A DNA stretch of 64,000 nt, from assembly GCA_947306175.1 (NCBI GenBank), contig CAMZFV010000001.1, positions 1 through 64,000 of the forward strand, in the 5' to 3' direction. The stretch comes from an uncultured Prevotellaceae bacterium (GTDB lineage Bacteria > Bacteroidota > Bacteroidia > Bacteroidales > Muribaculaceae). Of the stretch, positions 1 to 10,006 are shown piece by piece (position 1 is the first letter of the stretch; each line of letters begins with the position of its first letter). The position numbers and the translations under genes are program-made. The notes below the pieces were generated by a model. That model was not told where the DNA came from. It ran no database searches and saw only the letters and a list, made by a program, of their open reading frames with translations.

Positions 1-241
1 AAATGATTAATAATAAAACTTTCAACGCCGCAAATGTAGCGGCTATTTTTGAATTACCAAACTTTTTTACTCCTAATTTTCATTTTTTAATACTTTTATT
101 TGCCTTTTGGGCGGTTTTACGGGCAAAAAACTATAACTTTGCAGTGCAGAATTTTGTCCGGCATCTAGTTTTGCAACAATCGTGCCAAAATTGCTGCTCA
201 GTATAATTTAGGATAATAATAACGACTAAAAACTAAATATT

Positions 242-922
242 ATGTCTATCTGGATTTTAATGGGAGGCGTTTTCATCCTGAGCTTGATTGTTCAGAACTC
301 CCTCAAGTCAAAGTTTGCGAAATACAGTAAAGTGCCTCTGGGCGTACCTATGTCGGGACGTGATATCGCCAATGCCATGCTGCAGCAGAATGGTTGTGGC
401 GATGTGCAGGTGACCAGCGTCAGTGGTCAGTTGACCGACCACTTCAATCCTGCCAACAAGACGGTGAACCTGAGTGAGCCCGTTTATGGCACCAACAGTA
501 TTGCTGCCGCCGCCGTCGCTGCCCACGAGTGTGGTCATGCTGTGCAGCACAAGGTGGGTTATAGCATGTTGCAACTGCGCACCAAATTAGTGCCTGTGGT
601 ATCTTTTGCCTCCAAGACTGTGCAATGGCTGCTGCTTGCAGGAATTGCTGTGTATGAGTTTACCAAATTGCCTTTATATATCGCAATTGCCATGTTTGCT
701 GCTACGGTGCTGTTCAGTTTTGTGACATTGCCCGTTGAGGTCGATGCCAGCCGCCGTGCCATCAAGTGGCTTGAAGGCTCGGGTATCGCTGCTGGTCAGC
801 AGTTGGAATATGCCAAGGACGCGCTTCATTCTGCCGCTTACACCTATGTCGTGGCCGCTATTGGTTCGCTTGCCACATTATTATATTATATTGCAATGAT
901 ATTTGGCGGCAACAGAAGATAA
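242..922 (+). CDS. YugP-like zinc metallopeptidase, membrane
   Basis: HECGHAVQH zinc motif followed by several TM segments; YugP family layout. Confidence 0.88.
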   Translation: MSIWILMGGVFILSLIVQNSLKSKFAKYSKVPLGVPMSGRDIANAMLQQNGCGDVQVTSVSGQLTDHFNPANKTVNLSEPVYGTNSIAAAAVAAHECGHAVQHKVGYSMLQLRTKLVPVVSFASKTVQWLLLAGIAVYEFTKLPLYIAIAMFAATVLFSFVTLPVEVDASRRAIKWLEGSGIAAGQQLEYAKDALHSAAYTYVVAAIGSLATLLYYIAMIFGGNRR

Positions 923-957
923 TACAAAACATCTGAGAATAGAGACTTAATTAAGAA

Positions 958-2319
958 ATGGCACAAAAACCATCTATCCCTAAGGGGACGCGCGACTTCT
1001 CGCCCATCGAGATGGCGCGCCGCAACTATATTTTCAATACAATTAAAGACGTATTCCTGCTCTACGGTTTCCTGCAGATTGAGACCCCCGCTATTGAGAA
1101 CCTGTCAACACTGATGGGCAAGTATGGCGAGGAGGGTGACAAACTGTTGTTCAAGATCCTGAACAGTGGAGATTACCTGAAGGATGCGCCCGATGATTTG
1201 CTGACGGCTCATGACTCGTTGCACCTGACCACCAAAATCAGCGAGAAAGGTCTGCGCTATGACCTGACGGTACCTTTCGCACGCTATGTGGTGCAGCACC
1301 GCAACGACTTGCAGATGCCTTTCAAGCGTTATCAGGTGCAGCCCGTTTGGCGAGCCGACCGTCCCCAGAAAGGCCGTTACCGTGAGTTCTATCAGTGTGA
1401 TGCCGACATCGTGGGCAGCGACTCGTTGCTCAACGAGGTGGAGTTGGTAACCATGATTGACGAGGTTTTCAACCGTTTCAACATCAATGTTGCCATCAAG
1501 CTGAACAATCGCAAGATCCTTAGCGGTATCGCTGAAGTTATCGGGGCTGCCGACAAGATTGTGGATATCACTGTCGCCATAGATAAACTTGACAAAATCG
1601 GCATCGACAACGTGAATGCCGAGTTAAAGGAAAAGGGCTTGAATGACGCAGCCATCGCAATCCTGCAACCCTTGTTGGGATTGGAGGGCACCAACGAGGA
1701 ACGCCTTGCCAGTCTGGCCGATATGCTTGCAGGCAGTGAGGTGGGCATGAAGGGCATCGAGGAAATGCGCTATGTGCTTGACCATGTGACTGCTCTCGGT
1801 ACTCGAGCAAAAGTTGAACTCGATGTGTCGCTGGCGCGTGGCCTGAACTATTACACGGGCACAATTCTCGAAGTCAAGGCATTAGACGTTGCCATCGGCA
1901 GCATCACGGGTGGTGGCCGTTACGACAACCTGACGGGTGTGTTCGGTATGCCCGGCTTGTCGGGTGTAGGCATCAGCTTCGGTGCCGACCGCATCTATGA
2001 TGTGCTCAACGCTCTTGACCTCTATCCTGCCGACACAATGGCTACTGCACGCGTGATGTTTGTCAACTTTGGTGAGCAAGAGGCTTCGGTTTCATTGCGT
2101 CACATCATGGCGTTGCGAAGGGCAGGTATCAGCGCTGAGCTGTATCCCGACACTTCCAAGATGAAGAAGCAGATGAATTATGCCAATGACCGCAAGATTC
2201 CCTTTGTGGCCATTGTGGGTGCCGATGAGGTGCAGAACGGGACGATAGCACTCAAGAATATGGTCAGCGGGGAACAGCAGACGCTGACTGTTGAGCAGGT
2301 TGTGGAGTTGTTAAGTTAA
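958..2319 (+). CDS. hisS: Histidine--tRNA ligase
   Basis: N-term [18 protein letters not shown], class II aaRS motifs, [14 protein letters not shown]. Confidence 0.96.
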   Translation: MAQKPSIPKGTRDFSPIEMARRNYIFNTIKDVFLLYGFLQIETPAIENLSTLMGKYGEEGDKLLFKILNSGDYLKDAPDDLLTAHDSLHLTTKISEKGLRYDLTVPFARYVVQHRNDLQMPFKRYQVQPVWRADRPQKGRYREFYQCDADIVGSDSLLNEVELVTMIDEVFNRFNINVAIKLNNRKILSGIAEVIGAADKIVDITVAIDKLDKIGIDNVNAELKEKGLNDAAIAILQPLLGLEGTNEERLASLADMLAGSEVGMKGIEEMRYVLDHVTALGTRAKVELDVSLARGLNYYTGTILEVKALDVAIGSITGGGRYDNLTGVFGMPGLSGVGISFGADRIYDVLNALDLYPADTMATARVMFVNFGEQEASVSLRHIMALRRAGISAELYPDTSKMKKQMNYANDRKIPFVAIVGADEVQNGTIALKNMVSGEQQTLTVEQVVELLS

Positions 2320-2340
2320 TAATTCTTTAGTGTCGAGGTG

Positions 2341-3018
2341 ATGAACAGCATGTACCAACAGCTGATGCAACTGCCGCTCTTTCAGGGTGTGAGTACTGAG
2401 AAGATAACGGCGCTTGTCGAGAAATTACCTTTCCATTTCCTGAAATTCCGCAGTGGAGAGCAGATTTTTGCTGCGGGAGATTCATGTACCCACATCAAGT
2501 TTATTGTGTCGGGTCAGGTGAAGTTGGAGCAGGCGTTTTCCCACTTGCGTATCACCTTCTGTCAGACGTTGGCGTCGCCTCACGTGCTGGCTGCGGAATA
2601 TCTCTTCGGCAAGGAAACCACCTATCCCTATACAGCCATAGCCAATGGCCCGTGCGGCATCTTGCAGTTGCGCAAGAGTGACTACATCCAGATGGTGAAT
2701 ACCGACAAGGTGTTCTTGTTCAACATCCTGAATTACTTGTCATCGGGTAGCCAACGGGGCGTCTCCTCATTACAGGATATCAAGGACGGAACGGTCATCG
2801 AGCGGCTTGCTATGATGGTGGATTCGTTGGCCTTGCCTGGAGCTTTCGATATAGAATTTCATTATAAGCAGAAAGATTTCTGTGTTCTGCTAGGCACACA
2901 ACGCACAACATTCATCGCTTCGCTTGACAAGTTGAGCGATATGGACATCATTGACTATGACACCAATGTGCTGCGCATTCTCGATGCCCGTCGATTGACC
3001 GACCTATTGAATCATTGA
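2341..3018 (+). CDS. Crp/Fnr-family transcriptional regulator
   Basis: cNMP-binding-like N-terminus plus C-terminal HTH region (LLGTQRTTFIASLDKL). Confidence 0.85.
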   Translation: MNSMYQQLMQLPLFQGVSTEKITALVEKLPFHFLKFRSGEQIFAAGDSCTHIKFIVSGQVKLEQAFSHLRITFCQTLASPHVLAAEYLFGKETTYPYTAIANGPCGILQLRKSDYIQMVNTDKVFLFNILNYLSSGSQRGVSSLQDIKDGTVIERLAMMVDSLALPGAFDIEFHYKQKDFCVLLGTQRTTFIASLDKLSDMDIIDYDTNVLRILDARRLTDLLNH

Positions 3019-3029
3019 TCAGAAGCAAA

Positions 3030-3287
3030 ATGAAATATACCTATTACACTCAAGGTACTTGCTCTTCCCAGATAGATTTGGAACTTGACGAACAAGGCAT
3101 TATCCAGGATGTCCAGTTCTATGGAGGTTGCCATGGTAACCTCCAAGGCATTTCGATACTGGTGCGTGGCATGAAGGCCACTGAAGCCATCAGCAAGTTG
3201 CAGGGCATCCGTTGCGGCTATAAGAATACATCTTGTCCTGACCAGTTGGCCACAGCGTTGAGTCAGGCGATAAGTAATAATCAGTAA
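3030..3287 (+). CDS. TSCPD domain protein (TIGR03905-like)
   Basis: YTQGTCSSQIDLELDE and NTSCPDQLA; ATG at 3030 preferred over upstream TTG. Confidence 0.85.
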   Translation: MKYTYYTQGTCSSQIDLELDEQGIIQDVQFYGGCHGNLQGISILVRGMKATEAISKLQGIRCGYKNTSCPDQLATALSQAISNNQ

Positions 3288-3318
3288 AATAATTTAATCA
3301 ACTAATAAATAACAAGTT

Positions 3319-3726
3319 ATGAAAAAGATTTTATTAATGATGACGGCTTTGATTGTGCTGTCCTTAACAAGTTGCCAAAAAGATTATAAGCGTCAAGGCG
3401 AGGAAATGGCCAAGCAGCTTGACGAACTCTGCCAAAAGCAGGATGCTGAAGCGGTGCTTGCTTTTGAAGACAGCATCACGGCATGTGAAGCTAAGATCGA
3501 GGCCAGCGGAGACCAGGAGGGGCTGAAAGACTTCAAGGAAGCATTAAAAGATGCGCGTCGTCGCAACGCAGCTTACATCTCTACCTTGAAGGTTGATCGT
3601 GGCCAATCCAAGGATTCTGTTGTTCAGGTTTTGATAGACGACGCTTTGAACAATAATGATATTGACATCAGCGCTGTGACCTCATCGATTGACGCCATCA
3701 ACGAGAAAGAGGCTAATAAGAAATGA
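3319..3726 (+). CDS. Small lipoprotein of unknown function
   Basis: Signal peptide with lipobox LTSC; helical remainder. Confidence 0.65.
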   Translation: MKKILLMMTALIVLSLTSCQKDYKRQGEEMAKQLDELCQKQDAEAVLAFEDSITACEAKIEASGDQEGLKDFKEALKDARRRNAAYISTLKVDRGQSKDSVVQVLIDDALNNNDIDISAVTSSIDAINEKEANKK

Positions 3727-4694
3727 TAGATTGGCCGTCAACTTGTCTCAATTGGCTTAGACGTTGTCACTGGGCATTAGCGGGCACTCTGTGCCTGCTT
3801 GTTCTGTCTTGTGGCACGGGTATAGAAGTGACTGAACATGTGACCAATAAGGATGTTCAGCGCGTGATTGAGCAAGTGGATAGCCGTCAGACTCCCGTTA
3901 CCCTTGATGCTTATCGGGATTCACTTCCTGCATGGAAGCAGGGTAAACGCTTTTGGGTAACCGATAATCAGGTGACTCAGCTGTTTGCACATCAGCCAGA
4001 TTATGATAAGGACACATTGAATTTGGCTGGCCGTGTGCTGAACTATGTGGGTTATCAAACAGGAGGTTTGTATAACGATGATAATCGTTACATCTTCATA
4101 GATTTATATGATGGTTTGACAAACCTCACCTATTCTTGCCGTGCGGGACGGGCACAGGATGCTTATCATCAGGGATTTACGATTCCCATGCTCATCGATT
4201 TGGACATGGTGGAACATATAGGCAACCAGGTGACGGGAAAGGATTTATACATCCGCACCGGCATCTGGTACGACCCGAAAAGCGAGCAGATGATGGATGG
4301 ACGCCATTACATCAAGGTGCACATCGACAGCGTCTTACCTGGCAATGCGGTGTTGCCCCTGCGGGTGCTTTTCACCACTGCCGACACCCGTGAATGTGCT
4401 ATGGTGTGGATGAGCGACCCGTCATCGACGATGCAGGGGCGCAGTTTTGACGCGATGTTTGTCTCTAGTGACCCGCACCTGGCTTATCCTGAGATTTCCG
4501 ACAAGAACTGGGAACTCATTACTCAAGCGCGGGTGGTTGAGGGGATGACTAAAGAAGAGTGCCGCTTGGCTCTCGGCAGTCCCAAGCGTATCAATCAGAA
4601 CCCCGATCAGTCGGGAATGCGGGAATATTGGTATTATGACGGCGGGTCATATCTGTACTTTGTGGATGGCTTGCTGCATCAATTCAGGAAATAA
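3723..4694 (+). CDS. Lipoprotein with SmpA/BamE-like C-terminus
   Basis: Lipobox VLSC; C-terminal GMTKEECRLALGSPKRINQ..REYWYYDGGSYLYFVDG pattern; 4-nt overlap with previous ORF. Confidence 0.6.
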   Translation: MIDWPSTCLNWLRRCHWALAGTLCLLVLSCGTGIEVTEHVTNKDVQRVIEQVDSRQTPVTLDAYRDSLPAWKQGKRFWVTDNQVTQLFAHQPDYDKDTLNLAGRVLNYVGYQTGGLYNDDNRYIFIDLYDGLTNLTYSCRAGRAQDAYHQGFTIPMLIDLDMVEHIGNQVTGKDLYIRTGIWYDPKSEQMMDGRHYIKVHIDSVLPGNAVLPLRVLFTTADTRECAMVWMSDPSSTMQGRSFDAMFVSSDPHLAYPEISDKNWELITQARVVEGMTKEECRLALGSPKRINQNPDQSGMREYWYYDGGSYLYFVDGLLHQFRK

Positions 4695-5467
4695 TGAACT
4701 TGACGACGCTGGAAATAGAATTTTTAGGGACAGGAACATCTACAGGTGTGCCCATGTTGCGATGCAAGTGCCCTGTGTGCATGAGTGACGATCCGCGTGA
4801 CCAGCGGTTGCGCACGTCAGCGATAGTGCGTTATCAAGGGGCAAGGCTCCTTATTGACTGCGGTCCCGACTTCCGCACCCAGATGTTGCGCGCCAGCGAC
4901 GATAACCTTGATGCGGTATTGCTCACTCACATCCACTTTGACCACGTCGCCGGTCTGGACGACCTGCGAGCCTATTGCTTTGAGCGTCCTTTCCCGCTAT
5001 ATGCCCGTGCTGATGTGATGAATCTGTTGCACAAGCGGATTCCCTATTGTTTCTCCGAAAATCCTTATCCGGGTGTGGCTCAGTTCGAGGAACACGTCTT
5101 TGGTGACGAGCCGTTCCTTGTCGAGGGGGTGAAAGTCGAGCCCATCCCCGTGATGCACTACAAATTGGCAATTTGCGGTTTTCGCATAGGTCCACTGGCC
5201 TATATCACTGACGCCAAGACAATTGCCGATGATGTGATTGAGCAGCTCAAGGGGGCGCCGCTGCTGGTCATCAACTCGTTGAAGAAAGAGGGCGGGCATC
5301 TGTCTCACATGTGCCTTGAAGAGACACTCGCCGTAATAGAGCGCATCAAACCAGGGCGTGCTTATCTCATTCACATGAGCGACCGTATGGGGCTGCACGC
5401 CGATTCGCCTAAGTTTTTGCCTGATAACGTTGAGCTGGCTTATGACGGCTTGATAGTAAAAGTATGA
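4694..5467 (+). CDS. MBL-fold metallohydrolase (PhnP-like)
   Basis: GTGTSTGVP, HIHFDHVAGLDDLR. Confidence 0.88.
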   Translation: MNLTTLEIEFLGTGTSTGVPMLRCKCPVCMSDDPRDQRLRTSAIVRYQGARLLIDCGPDFRTQMLRASDDNLDAVLLTHIHFDHVAGLDDLRAYCFERPFPLYARADVMNLLHKRIPYCFSENPYPGVAQFEEHVFGDEPFLVEGVKVEPIPVMHYKLAICGFRIGPLAYITDAKTIADDVIEQLKGAPLLVINSLKKEGGHLSHMCLEETLAVIERIKPGRAYLIHMSDRMGLHADSPKFLPDNVELAYDGLIVKV

Positions 5468-5901
5468 GCATCATGGAAGAAATTAAGATATCGGAGGTCA
5501 AGCCCGAAGAGAAAACCTCTGGACTGCAATTCTTTGAAGGTCGAGTGCAGGCTGGATTTCCCAGCCCCGCTCAGGGTGAGTATGCCGATACCATTGACCT
5601 GAACCGTGCGCTTATCACCAACCCTGCCGCTACGTTTTGTGCACGTGTGATAGGCAACTCGATGGTGGATGCGGGCATCAATGAGGGTGACTTGATTATC
5701 ATAGATCGTTCACTCACGCCACACGACGGCAACATCGCTGTGTGTTTCATTGATGGCGATTTCACGGTCAAGCGCTTGAGTATGCGTGATGATGGAATAT
5801 ATCTTACCCCAGCCAATTCCTCTTTCCCCGAAATTAAGGTGGGCGAGGACAATCATTTTCAGGTGTGGGGTGTGGTCTCACATATTATCAAAAAAGTATA
5901 G
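5464..5901 (+). CDS. umuD: UmuD-like S24 self-cleaving peptidase
   Basis: QAGFPSPAQ cleavage region, GNSMVDAGI Ser, GDFTVKRL Lys. Confidence 0.88.
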   Translation: MSIMEEIKISEVKPEEKTSGLQFFEGRVQAGFPSPAQGEYADTIDLNRALITNPAATFCARVIGNSMVDAGINEGDLIIIDRSLTPHDGNIAVCFIDGDFTVKRLSMRDDGIYLTPANSSFPEIKVGEDNHFQVWGVVSHIIKKV

Positions 5902-5934
5902 GCTATAATCCCTTGGTTTTGAGCTGAATTTGCG

Positions 5935-7698
5935 GTGGAGAGGACTTCAGGACATATCGTGCGCTATGGGACACTTTTCTTTGTCCTGTGTGTGGCTGTG
6001 GTGGCCTGGCAGTGCTTTGTCGTCGCCCTTGACACGCAGTTGGGTGGAGTGGGGCAGATGCTGCATCATTGGCACATAGTCGCCATCTCCATAGCCAATG
6101 CGTTGCTCTTGCTTGCGCCCTATTGGCTTTTGCGGCGCCGATGGCGATGGCTGGTGTGGATACCCTTGACATTGCTCACTGTCTGGTGTGTGATGCAGAT
6201 GTGCTATTGCCGCGCCTATGATGACTTGATGCCATGGCGAAGCATGGCGATGACCGACAATCTCAATTCCACCTTGGCGGCAAGCACAGTAGGTCTGCTG
6301 CGATGGCAGGACTTGTTGGTCGTTGTGCCATTTTTTCTGCTTGTTGCGCTATGCCTGTTCAGCAAACGTGCCGAGGGTGAGGAACGCCGCCTCAAGCCCT
6401 TGTTATACACTTTGTTGGCTTGCCTGCTTACTGGCGCTTGGGGGTATTTGTTTGGGAATGAGACTTTTGAGAATCGTTTCCTGCACAATTTCAGCAACAA
6501 GGGTTATTATGCACACAATGGTTTGATTCCCTATCTTGCTTTTTCCACCTATGAGGAGTTATGGGTTTCCCATACTGTCACCGACGAGGAACGGGCGATG
6601 GTTCAGCGTTTTATCGCCGAGGATTGCCCGCACTATACCGACAATGCGTTCTGCAAGATTAAGGATCGCAATCTGGTGCTCATCATTGTGGAATCACTGC
6701 ACTCATGGCCCATCGGCATGGAAGTTGATGGCCGTGAGGTGACTCCAGTGCTCAACCGCCTCGTGAAGGGCGACAGTGTCATCTATGCGCCTCACGTCAT
6801 GTTCCAGACCAGTCATGGACATTCCAGCGATGCCCACTTCATCTATAACACAGGTCTCTTGCCGCTGCGCGACGGTGCTGTGGCGGTCAATTGGGGCAAT
6901 GGACCTTATCCCTCGATTGCCGAGGCCCTTGACGGCTATGACTGCCGCGAAATCATCTGCACTCCTGGTGTCAACTGGAACCAGAGCGTGACTGCGCGCA
7001 CTTATGGGTTCGACAGTTTGTACACCCGTGAGCACCTGATGGCAGATGGGGCTTTTCAACGTCACAACGGGATAGATGATGCGGCGCTCACCGACTTTGC
7101 GGCTCGCTTGATTCCACAGATGCGGCAACCCTTCTTCCTCGAAATGGTCACGATGACGATGCACACGCCTTATCCCCGGGATAAGGTGCGCCACTCATGG
7201 ATACTTGACAGTGACACGCTGAATGCCGAGGCCCGAGGATATCTCAACTGTGTCAATTTGACCGACAGCTGCATCGGTGCCCTGATGGATGATGTTCGCA
7301 AGATGGGCATGGCAAACAATACGGTCTTTGCCATCGTCAGCGACCATACACAGGTCTATCTCAACCGCATTGAAGGACGTCATGATAGCATTGCCGAGCC
7401 TAGAGACTGGGGCATCCCATTGATTATCACAGGCGTGGACACGACTATGTGCTATGAATCCGTTATAGGTCAGGTGGATGTGTACCCCACGTTGCTCGAT
7501 GTGATGGGTGCCAATGACTATTATTGGAAGGGCCTGGGTCATAGTTTTTTGAGATATCCCGTGGTTGGAGCCATTTATCCACGTAACATGTCGGTGATTG
7601 GAGACAGCACTTCAACACTCACTCCGCATCTGCGTCGAGCTTGGGATATCAGCCGCATCATCATCTTCGATGGCAAACAACTAACAACTAAGGACTAA
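5935..7698 (+). CDS. LTA synthase-like sulfatase/alkaline-phosphatase superfamily membrane protein
   Basis: N-terminal TM helices, NLVLIIVESLHSWPIGM, TSHGHSSDAHFIYNTGLLP, FAIVSDHTQ; GTG start. Confidence 0.82.
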   Translation: MERTSGHIVRYGTLFFVLCVAVVAWQCFVVALDTQLGGVGQMLHHWHIVAISIANALLLLAPYWLLRRRWRWLVWIPLTLLTVWCVMQMCYCRAYDDLMPWRSMAMTDNLNSTLAASTVGLLRWQDLLVVVPFFLLVALCLFSKRAEGEERRLKPLLYTLLACLLTGAWGYLFGNETFENRFLHNFSNKGYYAHNGLIPYLAFSTYEELWVSHTVTDEERAMVQRFIAEDCPHYTDNAFCKIKDRNLVLIIVESLHSWPIGMEVDGREVTPVLNRLVKGDSVIYAPHVMFQTSHGHSSDAHFIYNTGLLPLRDGAVAVNWGNGPYPSIAEALDGYDCREIICTPGVNWNQSVTARTYGFDSLYTREHLMADGAFQRHNGIDDAALTDFAARLIPQMRQPFFLEMVTMTMHTPYPRDKVRHSWILDSDTLNAEARGYLNCVNLTDSCIGALMDDVRKMGMANNTVFAIVSDHTQVYLNRIEGRHDSIAEPRDWGIPLIITGVDTTMCYESVIGQVDVYPTLLDVMGANDYYWKGLGHSFLRYPVVGAIYPRNMSVIGDSTSTLTPHLRRAWDISRIIIFDGKQLTTKD

Positions 7699-7746
7699 GG
7701 ACTAAAAACTAAGGACTAAGGACTAAAAACTAAGGACTAAAAACTA
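7684..7746 (+). repeat. 7-nt period array, 9 units of (AGG/AAA/ACA)ACTA-type
   Basis: ACAACTA AGGACTA AGGACTA AAAACTA AGGACTA AGGACTA AAAACTA AGGACTA AAAACTA read directly. Confidence 0.95.
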
Positions 7747-7752
7747 AATAAT

Positions 7753-8454
7753 ATGAAATCGCGTCTTTTTTCAAGTGACAGCCGCTTGAGTGATTTGATT
7801 ACCGCTCATCCGTCCTTGCTAACGCTCTTGACCAGGTTAGGAATTTCACTGGGTTTCGGTGACCGCTCGATAGCCGACGTGTGTGAGGAAAGCGGTGTTG
7901 ATACCTCATTTTTCCTGCTCATCTGCAACGTCTATACATTCAATAATTATATCCCATCGACTGCTACCATCTTGGGGACCGACATGACAGGGCTGGTGCC
8001 CTATCTGGAGAAATCCCACAGGTACTATGTCGATAAGCGCCTGCCTCACATTGAGCGACACCTAGATGCCATTGCCCAGCAGTTGGGCGGACGCATTGGT
8101 AAGGTGTTCATCAGTTTCTTTCAGGAATACAAGCAGGAAGTGGAAACCCATTTCCTGCATGAAGAGCGGGAAGTATTCCCGCACATAGCCGCTTTGATGT
8201 CGGGCAAGCGGGACACCAGTTACAAGATTGGGGAATTTCTTCATAACCATAGCGATATTGAGGGCAAACTCGATGATCTGTTGAATATCGTCTTCAAGTA
8301 TCTGCCGCCTCAGGTCGATGACGACAATGTGCTCGATGTGGTGTACGATATCCTGCGCCTTAGCGAGGATCTCAAGAAGCATACCTTCATCGAGGAGAAA
8401 ATAATGGTTCCCCTGGTTCAACACCTTGAGACTAAGTTGGGTATTAAGGGTTAA
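7753..8454 (+). CDS. Hemerythrin-domain protein (RIC/YtfE/ScdA-like)
   Basis: N-terminal DUF542-like segment, then HFLHEEREVFPHI and HTFIEEKIMVPLV. Confidence 0.8.
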   Translation: MKSRLFSSDSRLSDLITAHPSLLTLLTRLGISLGFGDRSIADVCEESGVDTSFFLLICNVYTFNNYIPSTATILGTDMTGLVPYLEKSHRYYVDKRLPHIERHLDAIAQQLGGRIGKVFISFFQEYKQEVETHFLHEEREVFPHIAALMSGKRDTSYKIGEFLHNHSDIEGKLDDLLNIVFKYLPPQVDDDNVLDVVYDILRLSEDLKKHTFIEEKIMVPLVQHLETKLGIKG

Positions 8455-8478
8455 CACTTTGTCTATTATCTGAATGAT

Positions 8479-9048
8479 ATGAAACAGCGATTGTTAATAG
8501 TTGAACCCTCGGAGGTGATTGTAGAAGGTTTGAAATCAATCCTTGAAGGTCAAGTCCGGTTTAAGGTGCTTGACCCGGAATTGGACCCCGACAGATATAT
8601 GGAGCGTATTGTCGCGAATCGCCCTGACATTGTGCTCATCAATCCCACATTGGTCGATCATGTAGCCAAGTTGCGCGATGAGAACCCTGTGGCGCTGGTG
8701 GCGTTGGTTTATCAGTACGTGGAGCGTGAAACCCTCAAGAACTTTGATGCTGTGGTGGACATCCGTGACAGCCGTGCAGTCATTATCGAGACACTGGCTC
8801 AGGCTTCACCTGGAGAGTCTGAATCGGGCAAAAGTAACTACGAACTCACCAAGCGCGAGACCGCCGTTCTCGTGCAGCTGGCCCAGGGCAAGACCAACAA
8901 GGAGATTGCCGATGCCCTCAACGTCAGCGTGCACACCGTCATCAGCCACCGCAAGAATATCACCCGCAAGACTGGCATTAAGAGTGTTGCTGGCCTCACC
9001 GTCTACGCCATGCTCAACAACCTCATTGACGAGATCTCTCTATTGTAG
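8479..9048 (+). CDS. LuxR/NarL-type regulator with degenerate receiver domain
   Basis: C-term LTKRETAVLVQLAQGKTNKEIADALNVSVHTVISHRKNITRKTGI; receiver acidic residues substituted. Confidence 0.85.
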   Translation: MKQRLLIVEPSEVIVEGLKSILEGQVRFKVLDPELDPDRYMERIVANRPDIVLINPTLVDHVAKLRDENPVALVALVYQYVERETLKNFDAVVDIRDSRAVIIETLAQASPGESESGKSNYELTKRETAVLVQLAQGKTNKEIADALNVSVHTVISHRKNITRKTGIKSVAGLTVYAMLNNLIDEISLL

Positions 9049-9072
9049 TTTTTGATACTTTAGGCGAAAAAG

Positions 9073-9161
9073 CTAAAGTCTAAAGTCTTTTTTATTCTTT
9101 AAGCGAAAAACTAAGGACTAAAAACTAAGGACTAAGGACTAAAGTCTAAAGTCTTTTTTAT
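9073..9161 (+). repeat. Intergenic 7-nt array flanked by two 23-bp direct repeats CTAAAGTCTAAAGTCTTTTTTAT
   Basis: Identical 23-mers at 9073-9095 and 9139-9161; heptads at 9107-9155. Confidence 0.93.
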
Positions 9162-9168
9162 ACCTTTG
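9161..9168 (+). promoter_or_regulatory. Bacteroidetes -7 element TACCTTTG upstream of mlaE-like gene
   Basis: Match to TAnnTTTG, 23 nt before ATG. Confidence 0.6.
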
Positions 9169-9191
9169 CAGGTTGAAACAAAACGAAAGAT

Positions 9192-9938
9192 ATGTTGTTG
9201 ATAAAAATGCTCGATAAGTTTGGAGACTACTGCATGTTCATGTGGAGGGTCATCGCCATCCCCGACAAGTGGAAGGTGTTCTTCAAACGTTATACCGATG
9301 AGATTGGGAAATTGGGTATAGACTCGATTCCGCTGATTATTATCGTGTCGTTGTTCATTGGTTCGTTGTGTACGATCCTGATCAAATTGAACATCTCCAA
9401 CCCGCTGCTGCCTCGATACACGGTGGGTTTGACGACACGTGAGATTATTCTGCTGGAGTTCTCATCGACCATTTTGTGTCTGATTTTGTCAGGTAAGATA
9501 GGATCCAATATCGCCAGCGAGATTGGCACCATGCGTGCCACCGAGCAGATTGATGCCCTCGATATCATGGGCATCAATAGCGCCAACTTCCTGGCGATGC
9601 CCAAGATCCTGGCCCTCATCACAATCCTGCCTTTTCTGGTGGTTATCTGTATGGCAACCAGCCTGTTCGGCGGTTGGCTCATCTGCATCATCACGGGTAT
9701 TGTCGAGCCAGACACTTACCTCTTCGGTATCCAATCGTTGTTCATCGAGTGGTATGTGTGGTTTGCGTTGATCAAGTCGCTGGTGTTCGCCTTCCTGATG
9801 TCCACCATAGCCTGTTATTACGGCTACTCGGTGCAGGGTGGCTCAGTCGAGGTTGGCAAGGCCAGTACCGACACCGTGGTTGTCAGCAACATCATGATTC
9901 TGGTAGCCGACGTCATTCTGACACTATTATTACTTTAA
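9192..9938 (+). CDS. mlaE: MlaE-type ABC transporter permease
   Basis: MlaE family pattern: GKIGSNIASEIGTMRATEQIDALDIMGINS. Confidence 0.93.
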   Translation: MLLIKMLDKFGDYCMFMWRVIAIPDKWKVFFKRYTDEIGKLGIDSIPLIIIVSLFIGSLCTILIKLNISNPLLPRYTVGLTTREIILLEFSSTILCLILSGKIGSNIASEIGTMRATEQIDALDIMGINSANFLAMPKILALITILPFLVVICMATSLFGGWLICIITGIVEPDTYLFGIQSLFIEWYVWFALIKSLVFAFLMSTIACYYGYSVQGGSVEVGKASTDTVVVSNIMILVADVILTLLLL

Positions 9939-9967
9939 GCAATTAGGTTTTTGGCGATAGTATTTGT

Positions 9968-10000
9968 ACTAAAAACTTAAAACTAACAACTAAAAACTTA
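9968..10000 (+). repeat. 7-nt period CTAA-type array
   Basis: ACTAAAA ACTTAAA ACTAACA ACTAAAA ACTTA just before the mlaF-like ATG. Confidence 0.85.
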
Positions 10001-10006
10001 ATAAAT

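Noticed and set aside
3-206. 67-aa ORF at the window start
   Set aside because: Phe-rich AT-rich translation with no start context; likely intergenic.
7684-9161. CRISPR-like array
   Set aside because: Repeats are contiguous 7-mers without unique spacers and no cas genes occur.
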